Below are positions 38,753-47,636 of a stretch of DNA of 64,000 nucleotides, one piece after another (within the stretch, counting starts at the first letter, position 1; every line of letters begins with the position of its first letter). The translations under genes were made by a program, and so were the position numbers. The DNA comes from Stachybotrys elegans (lineage: Eukaryota; Ascomycota; Sordariomycetes; Hypocreales; Stachybotryaceae): positions 248,001 to 312,000 of the forward strand of contig JAGPNK010000003.1 of NCBI GenBank assembly GCA_020746835.1. Reading direction: 5' to 3'. The notes under the pieces are model-generated. The model ran no database searches. It had not been told where the DNA came from and saw nothing but the letters and a program-made list of their open reading frames with translations.

Positions 38753-38938
38753 GCCTACGCTTTTGACAATGTTGAACGCCTTGCTTGATAGTATGTATCT
38801 AGTACGAGCTACCGAAATGTAACGTCCATGATGATGATGACTACAATCTACTGTGCCACGATGTAACGGCCTACTGTGTTTTTGACTGCATGACATTGTA
38901 TTCCCTCGAGGCCCTCATTCCGTCAAGAGTGGAATCAA

Positions 38939-40846
38939 TTAATATAGTGCAAATGCTTCCAGCTTATCCATACCGTCCTTCCATGGCGCATACTCATCTA
39001 GAAACCCCAGTCCAACCACCTCGAACGCTTCCACGCCTACGGCCTCCTCCACCCTCCACACCGCCGTCCTTTTGTCATCCCAGAGTCGCACCTCGCCGCC
39101 TGCCGCCCGCAGCTTCTCCAGCACCACGCCCTCCACACCACCGCTAGCCAGCGTCGTGGTGTTTCTCGCAGGTAGCGGCCGCGCGACAACCAGAGCCTGG
39201 CAGCTTGGCAGCGAGAGCAAGACGTCACCCGGCTGGGCCTGCGCGGGCACCACGCCTACGCGGCCGCCTTGCGTGTGGGCGAGACGCTTGCCCGCGAGGG
39301 AATGCACGGCGCGGGGGAGGAAGTGCTCGTTCATCAGCTTGGCGAGGCCGTGGCTGTCGTGGTGGAGGAAGATGCGGTGGGCTTCTGCGCCGTCGTCGAA
39401 CCAGCGCTCCAGGTTCTCCATGAATAATGCCTGGGACGATTCTTCCGTGTGGGAGGAGGGGGAGGAGGAGGTAAGAATGTTCCGCCACTGGTCTGCGATT
39501 TCGCGGCAGAGAAGGCGATGTTGCTCTTCTACGCCGCGGAGGCTAACGTGGGCGCGCACGCCGTCGCTTCCGCCCGTGTAGTATACGCCGCCGCGCGCGG
39601 CGTATACACCGTGGATCTGCTTGCTGATGCGGGCGTGCTCTGCCAGGGTCTCGGGTGGGATGTCTGCTAGTGCAGGGAGGACTGCGGAGGTGGTGTGTAT
39701 GGTGTCGGCACGGTGGCCTACGTAGCCGAGGACCATGCTGTCGAGGTCCAGCACGCGGTATGTGCCCTGGGTGTTGTAGTTTCCGGAGATGAGCGCTCCG
39801 TAGGTGAGTGGCTTGGCCAGTGCCTTGTACCGCCAGTCGGGCGCCCAGGAGGGCAGGTCTCGCAGGCGCGGCTGGCCGGCTTCGTGCTCGAGGTTTGCGA
39901 CCAGGACGTCCATGCCCTTGTCGACGCCGACATTCTGCGTCTCCATGACGTACCAGGCGACCTGCGCATACAGCCTCGCCACGGGCATGCCGTAGTCGAG
40001 CGTCACGTAGGCCATGACGGCGTCGCGGTCCGACAGGATGCCGAGCTGGGCGTAGACGAGGTCGCGGGGGTCCGCGGCGCCGAACCCCCTCCGCGCGAGG
40101 AGGATGTTGAAGAGCGACTGGACGCTGCGGCCGGCGCGCGCGGCGTTCATCTCCTGGAGGTTGCGCAGGCTGGAGCCGAGGGGCGCGCCGTCGACCATGG
40201 GGAGCTTGCCGCTCGGGACGAGGACGCCGCAGAGCGCGGCCCAGCGCACGCGCGAGGCGGAGCACTGCACCCAGGGGTCCTGGGAGAGGAGGAGCTCCTG
40301 GAAGATCCAGACGCGGCGGAACCACGGCCGGAGGAGCAGGTCGCGGAGCGCGACGGCGAGGATGTCGTCCGTGTGCTGCTGCGGCGTGCTTGCGCCGCCG
40401 AGGGCGTGGGAGAAGACGGCGTCTGCGTCGGGCGTCAGGCTGCCGAGGTGGATGACGGTGTGGCTCGCCGAGGCGTAGATGCGGCCCATCATGGCGACCT
40501 GGCGCATCTTCTCGGCGTGGTCGGCCTGGTTAATGCACAGGGCGTCGGCCCAGACGCGGAAGGGCCTCGCGGGGTCGCGCATGTCGCGCAGGGCGGCGGC
40601 GAGCGAGGCCGTGATGGCGTGCGCGGCGCCGTCGAGGCGGAGCGTCTCGGGCAGCGCCGCGTCGCCCCATACGTAGGACAGCGCCGTGTACTTGTCGATG
40701 AGGTCCGCGGCCTCGGAGGCGAGCGTCGTGTGGAGGAGGGTGCCGCTCAGCGGGGCCGAGGCCGAGGGGGAGGGGTGGAGGACGAGGAGGCGGATGGCGT
40801 CGGGGGCGAGGAGGGGCTGGTAGGTGTAGCTCTGTGGCGATGACAT
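38939..40846 (-). CDS. HET-domain (heterokaryon incompatibility) protein
   Basis: Single-exon protein of 635 residues from ATG 40846, or 664 if an in-frame ATG at 40933 is used. The HET domain fills the N-terminal third: YTALSYVWGD, then FRVWADALCINQADHAEKMRQVAMMGRIY, split here only by description. In this family the domain links to non-self recognition and cell death after hyphal fusion, though many members have other or unknown roles. The rest has no domain I recognise. The gene is GC-rich with strong codon bias, like its convergent neighbour katG, whose 3' end is 186 bases away. No NACHT or repeat region is attached. Confidence 0.92.
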   Translation of the reverse strand: MSSPQSYTYQPLLAPDAIRLLVLHPSPSASAPLSGTLLHTTLASEAADLIDKYTALSYVWGDAALPETLRLDGAAHAITASLAAALRDMRDPARPFRVWADALCINQADHAEKMRQVAMMGRIYASASHTVIHLGSLTPDADAVFSHALGGASTPQQHTDDILAVALRDLLLRPWFRRVWIFQELLLSQDPWVQCSASRVRWAALCGVLVPSGKLPMVDGAPLGSSLRNLQEMNAARAGRSVQSLFNILLARRGFGAADPRDLVYAQLGILSDRDAVMAYVTLDYGMPVARLYAQVAWYVMETQNVGVDKGMDVLVANLEHEAGQPRLRDLPSWAPDWRYKALAKPLTYGALISGNYNTQGTYRVLDLDSMVLGYVGHRADTIHTTSAVLPALADIPPETLAEHARISKQIHGVYAARGGVYYTGGSDGVRAHVSLRGVEEQHRLLCREIADQWRNILTSSSPSSHTEESSQALFMENLERWFDDGAEAHRIFLHHDSHGLAKLMNEHFLPRAVHSLAGKRLAHTQGGRVGVVPAQAQPGDVLLSLPSCQALVVARPLPARNTTTLASGGVEGVVLEKLRAAGGEVRLWDDKRTAVWRVEEAVGVEAFEVVGLGFLDEYAPWKDGMDKLEAFALY

Positions 40847-41269
40847 GGTGGTTGTATTGGGTTGGGATGGATGTTGGGTATTTTGGATTGCTGATGGGGG
40901 GAAGATGTAGGAGTCGGCTAGGGCAAGCCCCATATGCGTGTTCCTCGCCCGATTCGTGCATCTTTTACGGCATGAGCAGCTTCTTTGGACGGTGCGTGTA
41001 CTCTGAAGGAATCTATTTGTTATCTAGGTGGTGTAGAGTTGACGACACTCGAGACCCGAGGCGAAATCGTACTTGACATGTTGTACCCAATCCGCCAGGA
41101 ATATCTATAATCAGTGGCTCGCGAGGGCGAGGGAACACACTGATGTGAGATAAAAAAAAGCAAGCAAATATATCCCGCTTATTAGATGTTGCGCTCATGT
41201 ATAGACAACCATATGCTCCAAGCGCCGTAGCTGTAAAGTAACCCAAGATATGGTAAAGAAATACGATAA
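40847..41269. other. Intergenic spacer upstream of HET gene
   Basis: HET promoter and 3' flank of the phospholipase gene; both run leftward. An A tract lies at 41151-41158. No gene seen. Confidence 0.5.
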
Positions 41270-43264
41270 TCACCGAGGGAGGGCATCAAGAGGTTCCTGC
41301 CGGGCCTCGCGAGCAGCCCTCTTATTCTGCCAGGCCTCGTGCATGAGCTGCTTGATGGCGGCCTCCCCCTCGGCAAAGTTGGCCTCGCACACCTTGACGA
41401 GCGTGTCGACCTGCTCGGGCGTCCACACGAGGTTGTAGGAGCCCGAGAACTTGGCCGTCGAAGGGTCGAACCCGGCGACGGCCTTGCCGTTGGGCAGCAG
41501 CGGCATGTAGATCATGCCGCAGTCCTTGGGGAAGGCGGGCGCCGGGGGGTTGGACACGGTGTGGCCCCATGAGTCGACGACCATCTTGGGCCGTTCGCAG
41601 ACGGCGCCGTCGTAGATTTGGGCGTAGAGTCCTTTGAAGCGGTCCGGGTCGCTGGTGTCTTTGCCCGGGCGGATGTCGTGTCGCTTGGTGAAGCGTAGGC
41701 CCCGACGGCTGCCGATCTGGTCGACTCGCTCCTGGAACGACTGCTTCTGGACGTCGCTGGAGGCGTCCATGTTGATGATGACATCCGCTTGTCTCTGCGG
41801 GTGGAGCAGGACGTACGTCGGGCAGTTGTTATCGAGACCGCTGTCAATCAGCTGTATGCGAGGGGCATTCTCCAAGCCCCGCGGTCTCCTCTCGCCCTCT
41901 TCGAGCGGGGTGTAGTGATACATAAAGTTGTGCTCGTGGCAGGCGTGCAGAGGGTGGTGGTTCTGGAACTCCTCGGTGCCCTCCTTGCCCCAGCACTTGG
42001 CGAAGAGATCCGCGACCTTGTGCGCCGCGTCGCTGACCATGCCCGTCGGCAGGCTCTGGCTGATGGTGGCGAGATAGGATGCCAGGGGCGCGGCGGGTGC
42101 GCTCGTGGCAAGGCCGAGGAGCAGGGCGAGGGACTGCTCGGGGAGCTGCATGGTCGAGCTGCCCTCGCTAAAGGGGCGGCCGAATCCCCAGGTCGGAACC
42201 CAGGCCGAGATCTCGTCGCAGCCGACTTCGTAGGGCGTCATCTCGAACCACTGGTACCATGCGTCGACGGCATCGGCAGCAGATCCATCGGCGTGCTCGG
42301 GCTCCTTGAAGGGCCGGTCCTTGTCCTCCCAGTGTTTTGGGGGACGCTCGTGGCGGATGGCCGTCATGATGGGCATGGGCTGTGCGCCGTCGTCAATGTA
42401 CTCGCGGACGCTCGAGTACTTGTGCCATGTGCGCTGGTAGCCAGCGACCTCCCTGCGCGCCTTGCCGCCAGGGTGCGAGGCCGGGTCGTCCTGGAAGAAG
42501 ATCCAGCCGGTCGTGAAGACGGAGTACAGGTCCATGGCGACGGTGCTGAGGCCGCTCCTGCTCTTCTGGATGATTGGGCCGAGGTGCACGCGCGCGCCGC
42601 CGGGGGCGCTCAGTATCGTACGGATGGCGTCGCCAGACAGCGGGTGGTACGGCGAGAAGCGCTTCTTGCAGTGGTCGATGACGGCTTGGTTGCTGCCCTT
42701 GCCGAGAGTGTAGAAGGCGGCGATGGACCAGCAGGAGCCGGAGACGCCTGCAACGTACGTGAGACAGTCCCAGAGGCCCGACTTCTCCATGGCTGCCCCG
42801 TACGCCAGACAGCCGATCATGGCGCGGAATCCACCGCCGCTGCCACCGTACGCAACGACGGGGACATCGTCGGGGTGCACCTGGTCCGGGTCGAGCCCCA
42901 TGTAGGCGGCGAAGGCGAGACGGGTGCGCTCCTTGCGCTTGGCGAGGAAGGACTGCTCGTCGGGGCACAGGTCGATGCCGCGGCGGACGTGGGCGACCTT
43001 TGCCACCTCGGGGAACATGGCGGGATCGAGGATGTCTTTGCGGATGCGGGCCTTGAGGGCGCTCATGCCGAGGATGATCTTGACGTCCTGGATGGCCTCG
43101 GGGAAGGCTGGCTTGATGACCTGATGCCATAGCCTGAGCCACTTGCGCTGGAAGAAGCCGGCCTTGTTCACGGCTGCGGAGGAGCGCCTGTCGCTCTGGA
43201 AATGGTCTCCTTGATCGGGCTGGAGGGGGTCCAGCACGCGGAAGGTTCTGGAGGCGCTGGGCAT
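41270..43264 (-). CDS. Cytosolic phospholipase A2 / lysophospholipase catalytic domain protein
   Basis: PLA2c-type lipid acyl hydrolase of at least 664 residues. The Ser-Asp dyad motifs are present: the oxyanion glycines in YGGSGGGFRAM, the nucleophile elbow AGVSGSCWS (GxSGS) and the Asp in QLIDSGLDNN. No signal peptide is seen in this model, unlike secreted fungal PLB, so it is likely intracellular and membrane-recruited. The ATG at 43264 lies inside a frame that stays open upstream with plausible charged coding sequence. A short first exon from ATG 43521, spliced with GTAATT...CAAAG, would extend the N-terminus by about 55 residues. The start is therefore uncertain, while the catalytic body is secure. 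Confidence 0.88.
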   Translation of the reverse strand: MPSASRTFRVLDPLQPDQGDHFQSDRRSSAAVNKAGFFQRKWLRLWHQVIKPAFPEAIQDVKIILGMSALKARIRKDILDPAMFPEVAKVAHVRRGIDLCPDEQSFLAKRKERTRLAFAAYMGLDPDQVHPDDVPVVAYGGSGGGFRAMIGCLAYGAAMEKSGLWDCLTYVAGVSGSCWSIAAFYTLGKGSNQAVIDHCKKRFSPYHPLSGDAIRTILSAPGGARVHLGPIIQKSRSGLSTVAMDLYSVFTTGWIFFQDDPASHPGGKARREVAGYQRTWHKYSSVREYIDDGAQPMPIMTAIRHERPPKHWEDKDRPFKEPEHADGSAADAVDAWYQWFEMTPYEVGCDEISAWVPTWGFGRPFSEGSSTMQLPEQSLALLLGLATSAPAAPLASYLATISQSLPTGMVSDAAHKVADLFAKCWGKEGTEEFQNHHPLHACHEHNFMYHYTPLEEGERRPRGLENAPRIQLIDSGLDNNCPTYVLLHPQRQADVIINMDASSDVQKQSFQERVDQIGSRRGLRFTKRHDIRPGKDTSDPDRFKGLYAQIYDGAVCERPKMVVDSWGHTVSNPPAPAFPKDCGMIYMPLLPNGKAVAGFDPSTAKFSGSYNLVWTPEQVDTLVKVCEANFAEGEAAIKQLMHEAWQNKRAAREARQEPLDALPR

Positions 43265-44033
43265 GGTGAATTGGCGCTCATATTCGCGTTGCTCAGCGGT
43301 CTCCTCGCTGAATATCTGCTGGGCTGGGTTAGTATGAGGGTGTTGAGGCTGTTTGTCGTCTGCATCTTGCTCTGATGTCTCGGACTCATGAGCCGTCAGC
43401 TGGTGGTGCTGGATTTCGGGGCGTGGCCCGCCTGTGGTGCTTTGCGAGGGTCAGAATAAGCTGTCCAGGTGCCTTGTAGTGGCTCCAGAAGAGAGGCGGG
43501 GAATTACAGGCTAGCAGGCATGGGTGGAGGGACTGGCGCGGCCGCTAAAGGCGGATGCTATGAGGGCGACGGCGCTGGAATGTCCGAGGGCTGGGTCCCG
43601 TCATGTTTCTGCGAGGATATAGCAGCAGCAGGATGGCTGTCTCTGGATTGATAAGGCGGCAGGCCGGGATTTAACTTCATTCTGGTGGAGATGGAGGAAG
43701 TATGGCTGACTTGGATACCTGTCGGTACCTATCTGTGGTCAAGCCACTGTTGAGTGTCCAATGATATCGCTGGGAGGCAACACGCACGTAGTAACCCTTG
43801 AGGCTTGTGATCTGACTCGCTGCCACTGCACTTGTTCTGGTCCTCACCTGCGAGTATCTTGCGGGGTCAGTATCCTTTTCTGCTTGTCCTTTTATTTATT
43901 TATTTATTTGTTTGTTTGTTTGTTTGTTTTGACACCAATTCGGTGGTGATATTTCAATCCTTTCCAGTGTATATCTAGATATCTGCTACCCTGAAGCGAC
44001 CAGCCCGTGTACTCTACAGTGATAACAGTGGCA
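43265..44033. other. Spacer with TTTA/TTTG microsatellite
   Basis: Contains a possible 5' exon of the phospholipase (43521-43503), discussed with that gene, and the microsatellite at 43890-43930. Otherwise no gene. Confidence 0.5.
43890..43930. repeat. Compound microsatellite (TTTA)n(TTTG)n
   Basis: About four TTTA units are followed directly by about five TTTG units. It lies between the phospholipase promoter and the 3' end of the methyltransferase gene. Confidence 0.9.
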
Positions 44034-44744
44034 TTACCAGATGCCGGGTATAAACCGTGCGGTTCTTGCATGCCACCGCCTCCACTCCTCGCCAAACTTG
44101 TCCTCCAGCATGCGCTCCTCCTCCAAGACCCGCGTCCGCATGAGCGACAGGAAGACGGAAAAGGCCACGGGCGCCAGCCAAGAGTGCAGCTTGTGCAGGG
44201 CGCCAAAGATGGACGGCGGCAGCAGGCACCCCAGGGGCCCGTCCATGCGGGCCAGCAGCACGACGTTGGCCCAGATGAGCAGCGCCAGCGCCGTGTAGCT
44301 CGGGTGCTGCACGTAGCGGTAGATGCCCGTCGTCTGCAGGCGGTCGGGCTCGGCCAGCGCGTACGTAAAGTTGGCGCCGAGCGACGCGTAGGCCGCGAGC
44401 CGCAGCGGGATGCCCACGCCCAGCAGCAGCGCCAGCGGGATGCCCGTCGACGGCGACCAGGTGAAGAGGTCCGGGTTGAGCCCGTTGTCGGCGCCGTGGC
44501 CCAGCAGCCACCGGGGGATGGACGGGTACGTGAGGGCCAGGCCGCACGCGTGCAGCGTCAGCAGGCCGACGGGGGCCATGGCCATCTTGGGCCAGTGCTT
44601 GTGCGTCAGGTTGAGGCCGTGGATCGAGTCGCTGGCCGGGCGCCGCGGTTTGCTCGGGTTGGGGTTTGGCTGCAGCAAGGCGGCGCAGCTGCCGAGTGCT
44701 GACGCGGCCATGGCGCCGACGAGGCCAGCCTGCGCCCACAGCAT
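44034..44744 (-). CDS. ICMT-like membrane methyltransferase
   Basis: Single-exon membrane protein of 236 residues resembling isoprenylcysteine carboxyl methyltransferases. Several hydrophobic helices precede a conserved C-terminal region with YALAEPDRLQTTGIYRYVQHPSY, then a helix, then RTRVLEEERMLEDKFGEEWRRW. The GxYxxVRHPxYx...EExxLxxxFGxxYxxY layout is the SAM-binding core in ICMT/PEMT-type enzymes; here RHP is QHP. ICMT methylates the C-terminal prenylcysteine of CaaX proteins in the ER, but this protein is more diverged than a canonical Ste14, so the substrate is open. A CaaX-ending pheromone-like gene lies 7 kb away, too far to argue for coupling. Confidence 0.8.
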   Translation of the reverse strand: MLWAQAGLVGAMAASALGSCAALLQPNPNPSKPRRPASDSIHGLNLTHKHWPKMAMAPVGLLTLHACGLALTYPSIPRWLLGHGADNGLNPDLFTWSPSTGIPLALLLGVGIPLRLAAYASLGANFTYALAEPDRLQTTGIYRYVQHPSYTALALLIWANVVLLARMDGPLGCLLPPSIFGALHKLHSWLAPVAFSVFLSLMRTRVLEEERMLEDKFGEEWRRWHARTARFIPGIW

Positions 44745-44950
44745 CGCGATGAATTGCAGGTGGTGGTGGTAGACGGAATATTGGTGGATGGAGGAACAAG
44801 TCGGGAGTAAAATTAAGTCCGTACAAGCAAACAGGCCACCTACTGTTCATACAACTACCTGTAAGGGTTAGTGAGTAGCGGTTCGTTTCCCCACTACGTC
44901 ATGGCGTTGACGATTCAAACAATCGCCCTCTGCCTCTCTTTCGTCCCCTT

Positions 44951-45828
44951 TAGAGGAGTTGAATACAACCCAAGTGTTAGTTCGCCAATCCCTCCGTGAG
45001 ACAAGAAATTGCAGTGAAGGAACCCCAGAGTACCTATTAATAGATTGGGGGCCTAGCCTGCCCTATCTCTCTCGCCTCCCCTGTGGGATACGGATGCCCC
45101 CTCTATAACTGAGTGCTTACAGTGAAGAGCCCCTCTGTGAGATAAAAAATTGCAGTGAAATTCTACTGCATATGCAAGATGGTGTGGGGATGCAGGATCG
45201 AAAGGCATGGCTGTTGGGGACTGAGTGCTTGGACGCTTCAGTGCAATCTCATATCTCACAGAGGGGTTGTTCGCTGAAGCCTAAGTATGGCCAACAAGTG
45301 GCCAGACGCAAGACGTATTCTGGCATCTGCATCAAGCATCATCAAACCCACCCACCCTCAAGCGGATGAGAGGAGTTGAATACGGCCCAAAGGCTGGGTC
45401 GGCTCGCCAATCCCTCCGTGAGACAAGAAATTGCAGTGAAGGGCCCTGGACGCTTCCGACGACCCCCTGACCGCCCACGCCCCCTCTGTGGGATATATTA
45501 TAGATACCCCTCTGTAACTGAGTGCATTAATACAATGAAGAGCCTCTCTGTGAGATAAAAAATTGTAGTGTCTCATGCAAGTTGCAAGTTGCAAGCTTTG
45601 CTCCGTGCAGGTACATAAATAGATATGTATCCTGGTCACCACCCAATAGTAGGCAAGATGACGTGGAGATGCAGGATCGAAAGGCATCCCTCTCTATGTA
45701 TGTAACAATTGCAGTGAAATGTAAGGGTGCCGTGCCTCCCACTCTTATTGCCCAACAAACGGCTTCCAGATTCAGGGGGTTTTTGGCAGCTGCACCAAAT
45801 ATCGTCAAATCCAACCCACCGCAATTGG
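44951..45828. repeat. Diverged tandem direct duplication of about 410-460 bp
   Basis: Two units, about 44951-45364 and 45367-45828, share several blocks in the same order. Examples are GAGGAGTTGAATAC at 44953 and 45371, CCAATCCCTCCGTGAGACAA at 44985 and 45408, AACTGAGTGC near 45108 and 45517, and GATGCAGGATCGAAAGGCAT at 45189 and 45668. A final block starting CCAACAA (45291, 45752) ends in CCCACC. Units differ by indels and substitutions, so the duplication is not recent. The second unit ends 13 bases before the following Zn2Cys6 start codon. Confidence 0.8.
45130..45266. mobile_element. MITE-like element with 30-bp inverted arms
   Basis: The arm starting CCCCTCTGTGAGATA at 45130-45159 is matched in reverse orientation at 45237-45266, with about 26 of 30 positions paired. 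The 77-base centre has no coding potential. Related single arms occur at 44990, 45413, 45543 and 52202. No clear target-site duplication is visible. Confidence 0.55.
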
Positions 45829-45841
45829 GCCTCGACAACAA

Positions 45842-47512
45842 ATGGCCCCAAGATCCAAGAAGGGATGCATATCCTGCAGGCACGACTCATGCATCCCCAT
45901 CCCAACACACTTCTGACTCTCCTCTAGGATCCGCCGCGTCAAGTGCGACGAGACAAAGCCGCACTGCCTGCGCTGCCAGACCTCGCGCCGCGTCTGCGAT
46001 GGCTACCTCGACGATGCCCACGCCATGTCGCGCCGCCAGCTGGCCCACGTCGTCCGCAACCTGTCCGTCATTGGCCCCGTCGCCAGGGCCCTGTCCCAGT
46101 CGCCTCCCTCCGACGCCGTCATGGGTCGTCGCCAGCCCGTCGCCATCCAGGACTACGTCTACTTTGACCTCTTCCGCTCCGTCACGGCCCCGGCCACCGA
46201 CGCCTTCATCCCCTCCGACTTTTGGCACCACGACCTGCTCCAGCTCGCCCACGCCGAGCCCGCCGTCTGGCATGCCACGCTGGCCCTCGGCGCCCTTCAC
46301 CAGCGCTGGGATCTCGCCGCCACCACTGACAAGGACGCGTTGATCCGCACCGCCATCAAGCATTACGCTGCCGCCATGGCGCAGGCCAAGAATCTCGACT
46401 CGCCCGCCAAGCTTCTCGCCCTCACTCTGCCGCTCATCGCCGCCGCCAACATGCTGGGCTTTTGGAACGAGTCTCACACCCACATCCTCTCCGCCCTGAG
46501 GCTCCTCACCCAGAATGCCCCCACGTCGCCCGAATCCAGGCGCATTGCCTTTACCTTGTCCCGCATGGACATGCTCTCCATGACCTTCAGTGACTCCAAA
46601 GCACCCTACCCTTTCGACGCCTCGGCCGCCCTGTACAGCCCGGTGCATGCCCATCTGCGCCAAGGCAACCCCTTTCAGTCGTATTCCGAGGCTTCGGGCA
46701 ACCTGTTCCTCCTCTTGCGGGAAATCATGCTCACTGACGAAAGCTTGAGCCATACAGAGTACGACCCTGCAGCATATGCGGCCGCGCGTAGTGACGTGAA
46801 GCAGCGACTTGTTGAATTCGAGGGACAAATGGCAGCGTGGGAGGCGAGGCAAACGGATCCATCCATCGCATCCGCGGCCATCTCAATACGAATCTACCAC
46901 GCTCTCATGAGACTGATTATGCATGCAACCTTGTCCGCATCCGAGTGCAGCCTGGACCTGTGCCTGGGATATTTTGAGCGCATTGTAGCCCTGTCGAGTG
47001 CATTTCTCCGCCAGGAGAATCTCCTCGGCAGGGGAAAGCTCCATCTCAGCCTCGAAAGCGCTGTTATTATGCCACTCTGGGACTCGGGGAAGCGGTGCCG
47101 ACACCCAGTCCTTCGCCGTGCCGCCCTGCGGCTCCTCAGAAACACAAACCGCCACGAAGGCATGTGGAGGAGCGATGGCGCCGCCAAGACAGTCGAAGCC
47201 ATCATCGCGACCGAGGAGGGCCAGCAGCTGAATGACGACTACATGGTGGATGACCGATACGTGGTGACCAAAGACCAGGAAGCGGCCGCCATCGCGCTTC
47301 CATGGGACGCTTGGGTAGTTCCAGGCTTCCACCCCCAGAGTACATATACCTGGGAAGGCTTCCATCGCATCCCGGAAACGAGCCGTGTCCGCGACGTCCT
47401 GGTGCTTTCCCGCTTTGATCATCACGAGCTGGACCTGCGGCTCTTGATGTGCTCAGGCGATCCAACGATACCATACGGACCTGCGAAGGATTTGACAATC
47501 AAGTTATACTAA
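45842..47512 (+). CDS. Zn2Cys6 transcription factor with GC-AG intron in the zinc cluster
   Basis: Binuclear zinc cluster regulator of 540 residues. Exon 1 is 45842-45879, intron 45880-45927, exon 2 is 45928-47512. Splicing gives KKGCISCRIRRVKCDE and KPHCLRCQTSRRVCDGY, all six cysteines in the standard spacing. The intron begins with GC rather than GT (AG|GCACGA) and ends CTCTAG; it sits where fungal zinc-cluster genes usually have an intron. After the cluster, the protein has the fungal-specific regulatory region common in this subfamily (DYVYFDLFRSVTAP, FWHHDLLQLAHAEPAVWHATLALGALHQR). The start lies 13 bases after a duplicated repeat block, so the repeat forms its promoter. No target is evident. 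Confidence 0.88.
45880..45927 (+). other. GC-AG intron in Zn2Cys6 gene
   Basis: The 48-base intron has donor AG|GCACGA and acceptor CTCTAG. No GT donor nearby restores the zinc cluster. The reading frame on both sides matches the canonical cluster exactly. Confidence 0.8.
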
Positions 47513-47636
47513 GTCTACTTATACAGAATACCCCGCCGTGTCCCGGTCACGATCTATGATCTACCATACTCTTTCCTTTCATCCCTTCTAAATAATGAGC
47601 AAGGCGAAACCTTTATCTCTATCAGCTATCTCTCCC

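Noticed and set aside
39695..40843. 382-codon plus-strand ORF
   Set aside because: Antisense to the HET gene; low-complexity Gly/Val/Glu composition.
41789..43132. 447-codon plus-strand ORF
   Set aside because: Antisense shadow of the phospholipase gene in a GC-rich region; no motif of its own.
45000..45730. Possible CRISPR-like array
   Set aside because: The repeats are diverged, unequal in spacing and partly inverted, which fits a mobile-element family in a eukaryote.
45887..46852. 321-codon minus-strand ORF
   Set aside because: Antisense to the second Zn2Cys6 gene, whose zinc cluster is unambiguous on the plus strand.
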